Shown: one piece after another, positions 41,310-48,281 of the stretch | Layout: the number at the start of each line of letters is the position of its first letter | Numbering within the stretch: position 1 is the stretch's first letter | Origin: a virus | IMG/VR virus record: IMGVR_UViG_3300009285_003187 | Coordinates: 1-54,532 of that record | Direction: 5' to 3' (one strand) | Length of the DNA: 54,532 nucleotides | Made by a program: the position numbers and the translations under genes | Notes under the pieces: model-generated | The model's database searches: none | Told to the model about the DNA's origin: nothing | The model's input: only the letters and a program-made list of their open reading frames with translations

Positions 41310-41811
41310 TCCCCGGAACGCGCTTCACCCACCATATCTTGCAGATCCTGAAAAGGTCGTGCTCCTCGGGAACCGGCACGGCTTCACCGGTCTGCCTGTA
41401 GAGCATCCCATCCTTGCTCCTGTATCCGGCTTTCACCCACCCACGCGCCAGGACCTGGTGGCTGAAGTGGGCGCTGCCGGTCCGAATGGAAAAAATGAGG
41501 CCCCAATTCTCTGGCTTCGCAAAGAACAGGTCCAGCGTGATACCTTCAGGGAGGAGGCGTTGGGTGTATTTGCAGGGGAGTTCGCCCTTTACCTTCGTCC
41601 ACTGGTCCACCACGGAGGCGATACCGGAGGCGAACAGCCCTACGTCGTAGGGCTTTGGGATCGCCACGATCTCAATATCCCCGACACTGGCCTTGCACCT
41701 CCGGATGGATCCGGCAATCTCGATCCGGTGACAGTGAGGGGCGAGCTGGGCCTTCGTGCGCTGTGCTATCTCGGCTGCCCGTGAAAGCTTCACCTGAAAA
41801 TCCTTTCTCAT
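41287..41811 (-). CDS. Pol X-like nucleotidyltransferase domain protein
   Basis: A 174-residue protein with the Pol beta-type signature: helix-rich start (AEIAQRTKAQLAPHCHRIEI), then AGSIRRCKASVGDIEIVAIP with GSxRR at 34-38 and acidic residues D45 and E47, and a third acidic D94 in LDLFF. It lacks a clear HhH or thumb domain, so it is a minimal nucleotidyltransferase. It could transfer nucleotides to nucleic acid ends or to a protein. Confidence 0.7.
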   Translation of the reverse strand: MRKDFQVKLSRAAEIAQRTKAQLAPHCHRIEIAGSIRRCKASVGDIEIVAIPKPYDVGLFASGIASVVDQWTKVKGELPCKYTQRLLPEGITLDLFFAKPENWGLIFSIRTGSAHFSHQVLARGWVKAGYRSKDGMLYRQTGEAVPVPEEHDLFRICKIWWVKRVPGTIGRESA

Positions 41812-41814
41812 TCT

Positions 41815-43176
41815 TCAATCGCGGCCCTGAACGCTCTGCCGTTTTGCCTTAACTCTCTCCCAAACTAATTTCCAAAACAACCATCTTCTTGCTGCTGTAA
41901 GGATATTAAGCCATCTTGCGACTGTCAAAAATCGTAATTTCAACCCCGAATATCGCACAACGGACTCACGCGCATATCCTGTTACTTTCTCCGCTCTTTT
42001 TATGTCTACTAACCCCAACCTGTGCGCCTCATCTCCCATTGACGTTCCTCGTAAAGGATACCATTTACTACACATCGCAAAGTCTGGCTTTAGTCGCCAA
42101 TTTAAGGCAACCGTCGCTAACATAGATTGTATCGGTTCATTCAACATCCCAACCATATTAAAAGTCCAGACATTGATATCACGTCGTCGAGATTCTTTCA
42201 CTACAAACTCAATTTTTTCATCTGTCATATTTCGCCGCAGAATACGTTTGCGGTATTCTTTATCGCCCGACTCCACGCCAATCAGCAATAAGTAACAACC
42301 GGACTCTTGCAGCAAATCAAATACTTCGTCGTTGAACATCTCAACACGAGCTGCACAATAATAGGGCTTGTTAATATGCTGTTTGTAAAGTCTGGCAAAT
42401 GTTCTGAGCCAATCAAGATGTCCTCCCCAAAAAATATCATCGTGAAAGCCAACACGAGTAAAACTATATCGGTCTTGTAAATGTAATAATTCTTTTATTA
42501 CATTCTCAGGACTTCTCATCCTGACATATTCGTTTTTTGATGTATCTGGTAAATGCGCCCACATCTGTTTTGCGTAACAGTATGTGCAGGCATAATAGCA
42601 CCCACGACCGGCAATGACTTTGATCGTGCCGCTATCGCGATCAATTAACTCTTGATGATTATGAAATCTATCTGGCCATGGAAGTGTATCGAGATCAGAT
42701 ATAAGAGGCGCGACAGGATTACATATTGGGACACCGCATGAGTCTTTAAACCACAATCCCGATATATTCACTCGATGCGGGTTGTTTAGCAATTCTAATA
42801 AAGGCTGCTCTCCTTCTCCCTGACATATAATATCAATATCAGGAAGCAAGATTGCATCGTGTGGACAGGCAGATGGATAGTATCCTCCAAGAATTATACG
42901 AGGTGATGCGTCTCCAAAATGATTTTTTATTCCTCTTGAGAATTCCTTTATCCACGTTAGCGCACTTTCATATCCACAGAACGCTATAAAATCAGGCTTG
43001 AATTCATAAATAACCGATCCAAGCCTATCTGTCACATAAGGCGGCACTCTCCAATCTTTTAGCACAGGCGAGAATAGTTGCGTTTTATGGCCTCCCTGTT
43101 TTACGAAGGAAGAAAGCGCACCAAGTTGAATAGGATATGCTGGATCGTTAGATGGATAAACAAATAACATTCTCAT
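41815..43176 (-). CDS. B12-binding radical SAM enzyme
   Basis: A 453-residue protein. Residues 1-130 form a cobalamin-binding-like Rossmann part (RMLFVYPSNDPAYPIQLGAL, then RIILGGYYPSACP and ICQGEGEQ). The radical SAM cluster site is C193-x3-C197-x2-C200 (GRGCYYACTYCYA). A core of about 200 residues follows with GVESGDKEYRKRILRRN, as in B12-dependent methyltransferases. AT-rich, unlike most of the phage, so probably acquired. It could modify a nucleoside, lipid or secondary metabolite. Three small membrane genes follow upstream on the same strand. Substrate unknown. Confidence 0.8.
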   Translation of the reverse strand: MRMLFVYPSNDPAYPIQLGALSSFVKQGGHKTQLFSPVLKDWRVPPYVTDRLGSVIYEFKPDFIAFCGYESALTWIKEFSRGIKNHFGDASPRIILGGYYPSACPHDAILLPDIDIICQGEGEQPLLELLNNPHRVNISGLWFKDSCGVPICNPVAPLISDLDTLPWPDRFHNHQELIDRDSGTIKVIAGRGCYYACTYCYAKQMWAHLPDTSKNEYVRMRSPENVIKELLHLQDRYSFTRVGFHDDIFWGGHLDWLRTFARLYKQHINKPYYCAARVEMFNDEVFDLLQESGCYLLLIGVESGDKEYRKRILRRNMTDEKIEFVVKESRRRDINVWTFNMVGMLNEPIQSMLATVALNWRLKPDFAMCSKWYPLRGTSMGDEAHRLGLVDIKRAEKVTGYARESVVRYSGLKLRFLTVARWLNILTAARRWLFWKLVWERVKAKRQSVQGRD

Positions 43177-43307
43177 TTTATTGAATCCTTGAGATTAAAA
43201 CCTGCACAAAAAAGAATAAAAGCACAAAGCATAATCCCTAATAAAAAAGGAAGCAATGCAATTCCTATAATAAAATATATACTCTTCTCTAAAAGTGTTT
43301 TAGGCAT
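43173..43307 (-). CDS. Small membrane protein
   Basis: A 44-residue AT-rich membrane protein with one or two hydrophobic helices (IYFIIGIALLPFLLGIMLC). The stop overlaps the radical SAM start (ATGA). Confidence 0.55.
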   Translation of the reverse strand: MPKTLLEKSIYFIIGIALLPFLLGIMLCAFILFCAGFNLKDSIK

Positions 43308-43308
43308 T

Positions 43309-43518
43309 TTATTCTTTCTCTAAAAATGAAAGATATGAAAATGTAGGAGCTACCGCAAAAATAATCCACATCAAAATAATTGGATGCAGATACTTAAATG
43401 TTAATAGTTCACTGTGCAAAAGAACTATTATGCACAGTGTTATCCATATTGGACTACACCCAATAAAGCAAATTATAATGGCTGTTAAAATTGTATTACT
43501 TAATTTTCTCAATTTCAT
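43309..43518 (-). CDS. Small membrane protein
   Basis: A 69-residue AT-rich protein with two hydrophobic stretches (TILTAIIICFIGCSPIWITL, then PIILMWIIFAVAPTFSYLSF). It sits with the neighbours at 43173 and 43515 in a coupled string. Function unknown. Confidence 0.55.
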   Translation of the reverse strand: MKLRKLSNTILTAIIICFIGCSPIWITLCIIVLLHSELLTFKYLHPIILMWIIFAVAPTFSYLSFLEKE

Positions 43519-43790
43519 TGCTTTGCTACTTTCTTTAACATTTCATTGCGCTCATTTTGTTCAGCTTGATACGCTTTTGGAAACCCGCTTTTATCCAACA
43601 CAAATCCAACGAACCACACGCCGAACAAGGTAACGATAATCATTCCCGACGCGACCCACCGAGCACGGATGCCAAGTAGCGGTGCAATGTAGGCGCTTGC
43701 TGTAATAGCCAGGAGAATATAATTCCAAAATACAAGAAATGAGATGCCTAAATCAATGCGGAACTTTTGCCGTGCAAGCCAGGAGATCAT
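43515..43790 (-). CDS. Small membrane protein
   Basis: A 91-residue protein with two membrane helices (ISFLVFWNYILLAITASAYI and VASGMIIVTLFGVWFVGFVL) and a charged C-terminus. Its stop overlaps the next start (ATGA). Part of the AT-rich radical SAM island. Confidence 0.55.
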   Translation of the reverse strand: MISWLARQKFRIDLGISFLVFWNYILLAITASAYIAPLLGIRARWVASGMIIVTLFGVWFVGFVLDKSGFPKAYQAEQNERNEMLKKVAKQ

Positions 43791-43812
43791 CGAATAAACC
43801 CCCTCAGACTCC

Positions 43813-44073
43813 TCAAAATTCCTCCGGCTCCAAGCCTTCCCCCTTCTCCTGCCTGGGTCTCCCTTCGGCGCTGCTCAGGGACCGCTCCCTTTCCCTCACT
43901 GTGACCTCGATCTCCGGCGGCGGCTCCAGCCCGAAGAACCACCGCTCGATGTAAATGTAAGCCACCGGCGCGGGCTGGAACCCCTCCGTGACGGCCCGGT
44001 AGCGGTAAGTCCCGGTCGTCGTCCGGTCGAGGGTGAAGATGCGGGTGTCAACCCGCGGAGGCTTGGGCTTCAT
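43813..44073 (-). CDS. Small hypothetical protein with repeat-made tail
   Basis: An 86-residue protein starting MKPKPPRVDTRIFTLDR with ribosome site GGAGGA. Beta-strand-like middle (GTYRYRAVTEGFQPAPVAYI), then a tail whose SLSSAEGRPRQ comes from a palindromic element. It overlaps the previous stop. Confidence 0.45.
   Translation of the reverse strand: MKPKPPRVDTRIFTLDRTTTGTYRYRAVTEGFQPAPVAYIYIERWFFGLEPPPEIEVTVRERERSLSSAEGRPRQEKGEGLEPEEF
43861..43880. repeat. Palindromic element
   Basis: CCCTTCGGCGCTGCTCAGGG, a variant of the dispersed repeat, in the 3' part of the gene at 43813-44073. Confidence 0.75.
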
Positions 44074-44612
44074 AGTCTGTCCTCCGCAATTACGCCCCTT
44101 ATCCACCTGTCAGTTTTTGTTCTTACCATTTTAGAGGTTAGGTAAGAATTATACCGGTTCTGAAATCTGGTTATGTAGTCACGACGCTCAAACACTTTTT
44201 TAGAATTTAATATAAGCAACTCTAATTCATTTGCGTTGATGCTGAGGGCTGAAATATGAAGAATCTTATCCGGTGAAAATGCTTTCGTAATGCTCGTTGC
44301 CGGGTACGATACTTTTTTCAAGTCTAACCTCCTATTGAGAGAAACGAACCCTATTTCTTCGCATTGAAATATAGCTTGAGGGCTTTTGTGCCGTTGCTTT
44401 CGGCCAGATGGAACATGTATGCCTACTATAACCCATACCTTGAACCCCTTTCCTTTCTCCATCCTGCCTATTCCCCTGCTGACAACTAAATCCCCAATTT
44501 CTGGCGTTCTGTGCCTTCCCCTCGTGTAGCTACAAAGGGCACATTCGGAAGCGTTTTTTTCGGGAACGAAATAATGGGTTTGTGGATCAAGTATGTTTTT
44601 TGGACTCAGCAT
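44070..44612 (-). CDS. Hypothetical protein
   Basis: A 180-residue protein, start placed at 44612 (MLSPKNILDPQTHYFVPEKN); longer starts run into the neighbour. AT-rich, with ECALCSYTRGRHRTPEIGD and a basic beta-rich part (VWVIVGIHVPSGRKQRHKSP). Two N-terminal cysteines may bind metal. No known family. Confidence 0.5.
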   Translation of the reverse strand: MLSPKNILDPQTHYFVPEKNASECALCSYTRGRHRTPEIGDLVVSRGIGRMEKGKGFKVWVIVGIHVPSGRKQRHKSPQAIFQCEEIGFVSLNRRLDLKKVSYPATSITKAFSPDKILHISALSINANELELLILNSKKVFERRDYITRFQNRYNSYLTSKMVRTKTDRWIRGVIAEDRL

Positions 44613-44817
44613 TTTTGAGCAGCCTTTCCAGGAGAGTTTCAGAGTCGGACACCCTTTGATAAAGCTCGACATCCAGAATGGAACTAAGCTGTTTGTCCAT
44701 TTCCCTTAATTTTCTAAGCCCACACACAAGACCCCACACCAGCCGCTCGCGGCGACCCAGCAGCCGCAACACTTCGCCCTCTGCGCCATTGACTGTTTTG
44801 GGCGGGGTCTTCACCAT
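44587..44817 (-). CDS. Small hypothetical protein
   Basis: A 76-residue helical protein, ATG at 44817 behind AGGTAGGAGGG. Coiled-coil pattern (RRERLVWGLVCGLRKLREMD, then SDSETLLERLLKNAESK). The 3' end overlaps the next gene by 26 bases. Confidence 0.5.
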   Translation of the reverse strand: MVKTPPKTVNGAEGEVLRLLGRRERLVWGLVCGLRKLREMDKQLSSILDVELYQRVSDSETLLERLLKNAESKKHT

Positions 44818-44824
44818 CTCCCTC

Positions 44825-45136
44825 CTACCTTTCCATCCTGCGCCCGCTTCCTGCCCGTCCTGCCCCGATCTCCCCCCGGCCAATACCAAAACGCCTCGGC
44901 TCCCACCTGCGCCACAGGGCCGTTTCCGTCGCATCAACGACAGGCACGTCTCCGGATCCGGATGGCCAACCCACCAGGACATCCCCCACCTGCGCTATCC
45001 GGTCGCCCTCCGGGGTCCTGACCCGGAGGTTGCCGTGCTGAGGCAGGACCGGAGAGACGGAGACGAGAACTCCCGAAGGGTGGTGGTAGCGCCCCGGAAA
45101 GACAGGAGGGGGAGGCGGAAACAGGGAGGGGGTCAT
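44825..45136 (-). CDS. Small hypothetical protein
   Basis: A 103-residue protein starting MTPSLFPPPPPVFPGRYHHP, its start coupled by ATGA to the gene before. Beta-strand pattern in the middle (NLRVRTPEGDRIAQVGDVLV). Proline-rich start and Arg-rich end; no family recognised. Confidence 0.45.
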   Translation of the reverse strand: MTPSLFPPPPPVFPGRYHHPSGVLVSVSPVLPQHGNLRVRTPEGDRIAQVGDVLVGWPSGSGDVPVVDATETALWRRWEPRRFGIGRGEIGAGRAGSGRRMER

Positions 45137-45549
45137 GGGGCCTCAACCTTCCTGGGATCCGGAAACTTGGCGTCGGCCCACCTGTCATTGTCTAACTCAC
45201 TCCGCCCCATCAATTCAAACGCCCTGTGGTAGAGGTATTCGATCAGGGCGATGTGGCGCTTGTAGTGGACAGGACCGCAAAAGTGACCCGAGAAACTGAA
45301 CTCCGAGCACCCATCCCATTTCACAAACCCTTCGAGGTGGATCTCAGCCTTCTCGATGTCGGGGGTATCGTCCCCCGGAAGGGCCCTCCAACCCACCAGG
45401 GCGAACCTCGGAGCCTCCACCTCGTCCACCTCGTGAGATGCAATCTCGTAGACCTTCACATCGGCCCAATGGTCCAGGACATCCCACCGGACACGAAACC
45501 CGAAATCCCCGAACACGTCCTCAATCGTCGTGCGCTTGGAGAAAGTCAT
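45133..45549 (-). CDS. Hypothetical protein
   Basis: A 138-residue acidic protein (TTIEDVFGDFGFRVRWDVLD, then EFSFSGHFCGPVHYKRHIAL). It looks like a compact alpha/beta domain. It lies in the DnaB string with a one-base stop/start overlap. Unknown role. Confidence 0.5.
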   Translation of the reverse strand: MTFSKRTTIEDVFGDFGFRVRWDVLDHWADVKVYEIASHEVDEVEAPRFALVGWRALPGDDTPDIEKAEIHLEGFVKWDGCSEFSFSGHFCGPVHYKRHIALIEYLYHRAFELMGRSELDNDRWADAKFPDPRKVEAP

Positions 45550-45725
45550 TAAACCACCCCCCGGCGCTCGGACTGCTCTGCCAGGTCGTCGGCAGGGTCG
45601 GGGGACTCAAGGGCCTTTATTTTCCGCTCGATCTCGGTCTTCTGGTCGTGCAGGGCCTTGATCTGTCGGGTAATGTCCCGGTGTTGCGTCAGCAGATCCA
45701 GCATCTCAGAACTCAGGGCTTTCAC
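45549..45725 (-). CDS. Small coiled-coil protein
   Basis: A 58-residue protein, GTG start at 45725 behind GGAGG, overlapping the end of the DnaB gene. Nearly all charged coiled coil (QHRDITRQIKALHDQKTEIE). Its place suggests a helicase-associated or regulatory peptide. Confidence 0.45.
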   Translation of the reverse strand: MKALSSEMLDLLTQHRDITRQIKALHDQKTEIERKIKALESPDPADDLAEQSERRGVV

Positions 45726-47052
45726 GCCGATCCTCCAGGTTTGATATTTTCCCCGTTGGGGCATCAAAAAAAAGCTCCACCATCCCGACCGGCCCGTTTC
45801 TCTGCTTGGCGACATGGGCTTCCATCAGGCGCTCTACGTTTCGCCCATCAACCTCTTTCGCCCCATAGTAAGCGGGCCGGTGAAGCAGGATCACAACATC
45901 GGCATCCGCCTCAATCCCCCCGGACTCTCGCAGGTCGGACAACAGGGGCCGTTTGTCTGATCGCATTTCGGACTTACGGTTGATCTGAGCCATCGCCACG
46001 ACGGGAAGCCCAAGATCGTGGGCCGTATTTTTTAGCATCCGAGAAATGGACGCGACTTCCTGCTCCCGGTTATCCGAGTATCCTGGCGCATCCAAAAGTT
46101 GTAGGTAATCCACCAGCAGGAGAGATATGCCGTACTGCGATTTCAGCCTCCTGGCCTCTCGATGTATCTGACTTGGGTTGCGAAGGGAGTTGGAGAGGAA
46201 TATGGGGCGCTGTCGGATCGTGACGGATGCGCTCGAAAGGGTCCTGTATTCATCCACCGTGATTCGACCCCGGCGTAGCGCCTGAGAGTCCACCCCAGAC
46301 ACCAGGGACAGGAGGCGGTTCGAGATGGAGGTGGTAGACATCTCGACCGTCACAAACCCCACCCCCACGAACCTTGAGGCTGCCCAAGCGATGTTTATGC
46401 CAAGCGCGGTCTTGCCCATCGACGGTCGAGATGCCACGATTACGAAGTCCGACGGGTGCAGGCCATCCAGCATGTCGTCCAGATCCGTCAGGCCAGTTGA
46501 AACCCCCCCCAACTCGCCCCGCCGGTCCATTGCCTCGGAAATCAGGCCGTAGGCCCTGTTGGTGGTATCCGCCACGTTTTCCCACGCCACACCCGCCCCC
46601 ATCCCCAACTCCGGCAAGATAAATTCCACGAGGGGCGCTAACTCCGCCTCCTCCTGAGAGGGGTCATAGCATCGCTCGATCAGTTGGGTGGCTTGCGCGA
46701 TGATCGTCCTGCGGAGGTGCGCCTTGGCCACGATGGAGGCGTGATACTCGACATTGGCGGAGGTTCCGGTTCCTCCGGCCAACAAAGCCACGCCAACTAT
46801 TCCGCCAACGCGGTCCAAATCTCCAGACTTCGTGAGTTCTTGCGTGACGGTGATCTGGTCGGCGGGTTCGTTCCGGTCGTGCAGCCGGACGATGGCCTGC
46901 CAGATCAGGCGGTGGGCTGTCGCGTAGAACGACTCGACCCTTAACATCCGCCGCGCCGCGCCAATAGCGTCTTGATCGTTCAGGAGGCAGGCCCCCAGGA
47001 CGGCCCGCTCAACATCGAGACACTGAGGCGGAAGACGGTCTATGGGGTCCAT
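45706..47052 (-). CDS. dnaB: DnaB-type replicative helicase
   Basis: A 448-residue hexameric helicase that unwinds the replication fork 5' to 3'. N-terminal helical domain (PQCLDVERAVLGACLL), Walker A ASRPSMGKT (207-215), a VTVEMS motif, Walker B LLLVDYLQLL with D315, then the DNA-contact loop EADADVVILLHR. The open frame extends upstream into the initiator; the start is placed at ATG 47052 because it begins the conserved N-terminal domain. It follows the initiator, the usual loader-and-helicase pair of phages lacking their own polymerase. Confidence 0.9.
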   Translation of the reverse strand: MDPIDRLPPQCLDVERAVLGACLLNDQDAIGAARRMLRVESFYATAHRLIWQAIVRLHDRNEPADQITVTQELTKSGDLDRVGGIVGVALLAGGTGTSANVEYHASIVAKAHLRRTIIAQATQLIERCYDPSQEEAELAPLVEFILPELGMGAGVAWENVADTTNRAYGLISEAMDRRGELGGVSTGLTDLDDMLDGLHPSDFVIVASRPSMGKTALGINIAWAASRFVGVGFVTVEMSTTSISNRLLSLVSGVDSQALRRGRITVDEYRTLSSASVTIRQRPIFLSNSLRNPSQIHREARRLKSQYGISLLLVDYLQLLDAPGYSDNREQEVASISRMLKNTAHDLGLPVVAMAQINRKSEMRSDKRPLLSDLRESGGIEADADVVILLHRPAYYGAKEVDGRNVERLMEAHVAKQRNGPVGMVELFFDAPTGKISNLEDRRESPEF

Positions 47053-47912
47053 CCGTGAATCTCTGCCCCGGAGCACCGTGCCATTCCGTCCGGGTGAACC
47101 TTGCTGGGCGAATTGCAGATCGGACATTTCAGGTCTCCGTAATGCTTGCCGTTTTGGGATGCTGCGACCAGGAGGTTGCCGTAGTGCTGACAGAACGGGG
47201 GGATCTCTTTGGGTTGGGCGGGGTTGCTGAAAGGCCAAACGTGATCGAAGCCACCCGCCTGAAGTTCTGAAAACAATTTCACAATCTCGTTGTAGGCGTC
47301 CGGGTTCTCCCGTTTTCGATCCGACAGAAGGGCGTTGACGCTTTTGACGTACCGCCCGAAAGCCTTCCGGGTTGGCACGTGGGGGAAGGTCTCGTCTACC
47401 CAGGTTACGAAAGCATCCCCGGTTCCCGGTTTTGGCGTCCGGGTTTTTTTGAGGGGCTGCCTCTCTGTCGGGGGATCGGGAGAGCGAACGGCGATAGCCT
47501 GTTCGCCATGTTTTAGATCTAAGTCTTCGTCTAATATTGTAGAGGAGCGTTCTTTGAGCGTTCTTTGAGCGTTCTCAGGCGTGACGTTTAAATTTTCATA
47601 AGACATATTATTTACTATTGTTATAAGCGTTCTTTGAGCGTTCTCGGATACTTTTACCCCAACAAAACCAGCTTCTTTCAACCACTTAACTATCTTAAAA
47701 ATATGACTCTTTGAGGGTTTCTGTGTCCCCTCGTCGTCCACCCATGAGACATCCTCCGCGATTTTGGAATAACTGTATCCTACTACCTCCCCCGACTCCC
47801 AAATTGCGTGGAAGCGGAGCCAAAGCCAGACTTTCAGATAAAGGGGTGGCTTAAGCCAAAGTTCACTGTCCTCAATTTCGCGCCGGATAGCTATAAAGCC
47901 GGGATCGTTCAT
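47040..47912 (-). CDS. Replication initiator with winged-helix domain
   Basis: A 290-residue protein; start at ATG 47912 behind AGAGG. Residues 1-105 form a winged-helix-like DNA-binding domain of the type seen in phage replication proteins (FIAIRREIEDSELWLKP, then SHIFKIVKWLKEAGFVGV). The middle contains DNA repeats that encode AQRTL twice, and the C-terminus has a CPICNSPSKVHPDGMARC zinc site. It lies directly before DnaB, so it likely binds the origin and loads the helicase, as lambda O with P does. Confidence 0.75.
   Translation of the reverse strand: MNDPGFIAIRREIEDSELWLKPPLYLKVWLWLRFHAIWESGEVVGYSYSKIAEDVSWVDDEGTQKPSKSHIFKIVKWLKEAGFVGVKVSENAQRTLITIVNNMSYENLNVTPENAQRTLKERSSTILDEDLDLKHGEQAIAVRSPDPPTERQPLKKTRTPKPGTGDAFVTWVDETFPHVPTRKAFGRYVKSVNALLSDRKRENPDAYNEIVKLFSELQAGGFDHVWPFSNPAQPKEIPPFCQHYGNLLVAASQNGKHYGDLKCPICNSPSKVHPDGMARCSGAEIHGWTP
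47545..47646. other. Candidate replication origin (iterons and AT-rich stretch)
   Basis: Eleven-base iterons GAGCGTTCTTT sit in tandem at 47545-47555 and 47556-47566, with a third GAGCGTTCTCA at 47567-47577; two more follow at 47625-47635 (AAGCGTTCTTT) and 47636-47646. The 47578-47624 segment between is strongly AT-rich. The whole array is inside the initiator gene, as in lambda-type phages. Confidence 0.7.
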
Positions 47913-48009
47913 TTGCGGCCTCTCCGCCGTGAGAGGGTGAAGGCCCCGTCGGGCGGCGTCCCGTTCGCGCTGATCAGGCGCTCCGGGGCCACAAACAGCC
48001 TGAAAAATC

Positions 48010-48058
48010 AGCCCGCCCGTAGCAACCAAACACCCTGCGGCGCTTGTACGGGCGGGCT
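48010..48058. terminator. Bidirectional hairpin/terminator
   Basis: AGCCCGCCCGTA (48010-48021) pairs with TACGGGCGGGCT (48047-48058), a 12-bp stem with a 25-base loop. TTTTGATC follows on plus and GATTTTTCA on minus, so it can end messages from either strand. It lies between the leftward promoter and the initiator and may attenuate it. Confidence 0.7.
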
Positions 48059-48148
48059 TTTGATCCTGCCGGAGGGGGTCTCAGGCAGGAGTACGAAGGC
48101 CCTAAAAAAACAAAACGCAGCAGTGGGGTGGGTTTGGTTGCGCTCGTA

Positions 48149-48177
48149 ATTATAGACTTTCAAACTCCAAAAGTCAA
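48149..48177 (-). promoter_or_regulatory. Strong leftward promoter for the replication arm
   Basis: Minus-strand -35 TTGACT (48177-48172), 17-bp spacer, consensus -10 TATAAT (48154-48149). It should drive the replication genes from 47912 leftward. Confidence 0.9.
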
Positions 48178-48208
48178 GCCCAAAAGAGTTTAAAAATCTG
48201 AATTTCCC

Positions 48209-48260
48209 TTGACATCCCGGAAAAACTTTCCTAAATTCCCCAATGTGTGCGATATGGCAC
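48209..48260 (+). promoter_or_regulatory. Rightward late promoter with dyad operator
   Basis: -35 TTGACA (48209-48214), 17-bp spacer, -10 TAAATT (48232-48237). The dyad TGTGCGATATGGCACA lies at 48245-48260, right over the expected start of transcription near 48244. This divergent layout with the promoter at 48149-48177 resembles a control region. Confidence 0.75.
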
Positions 48261-48281
48261 ATAAAAACCATCCCACCCAAT

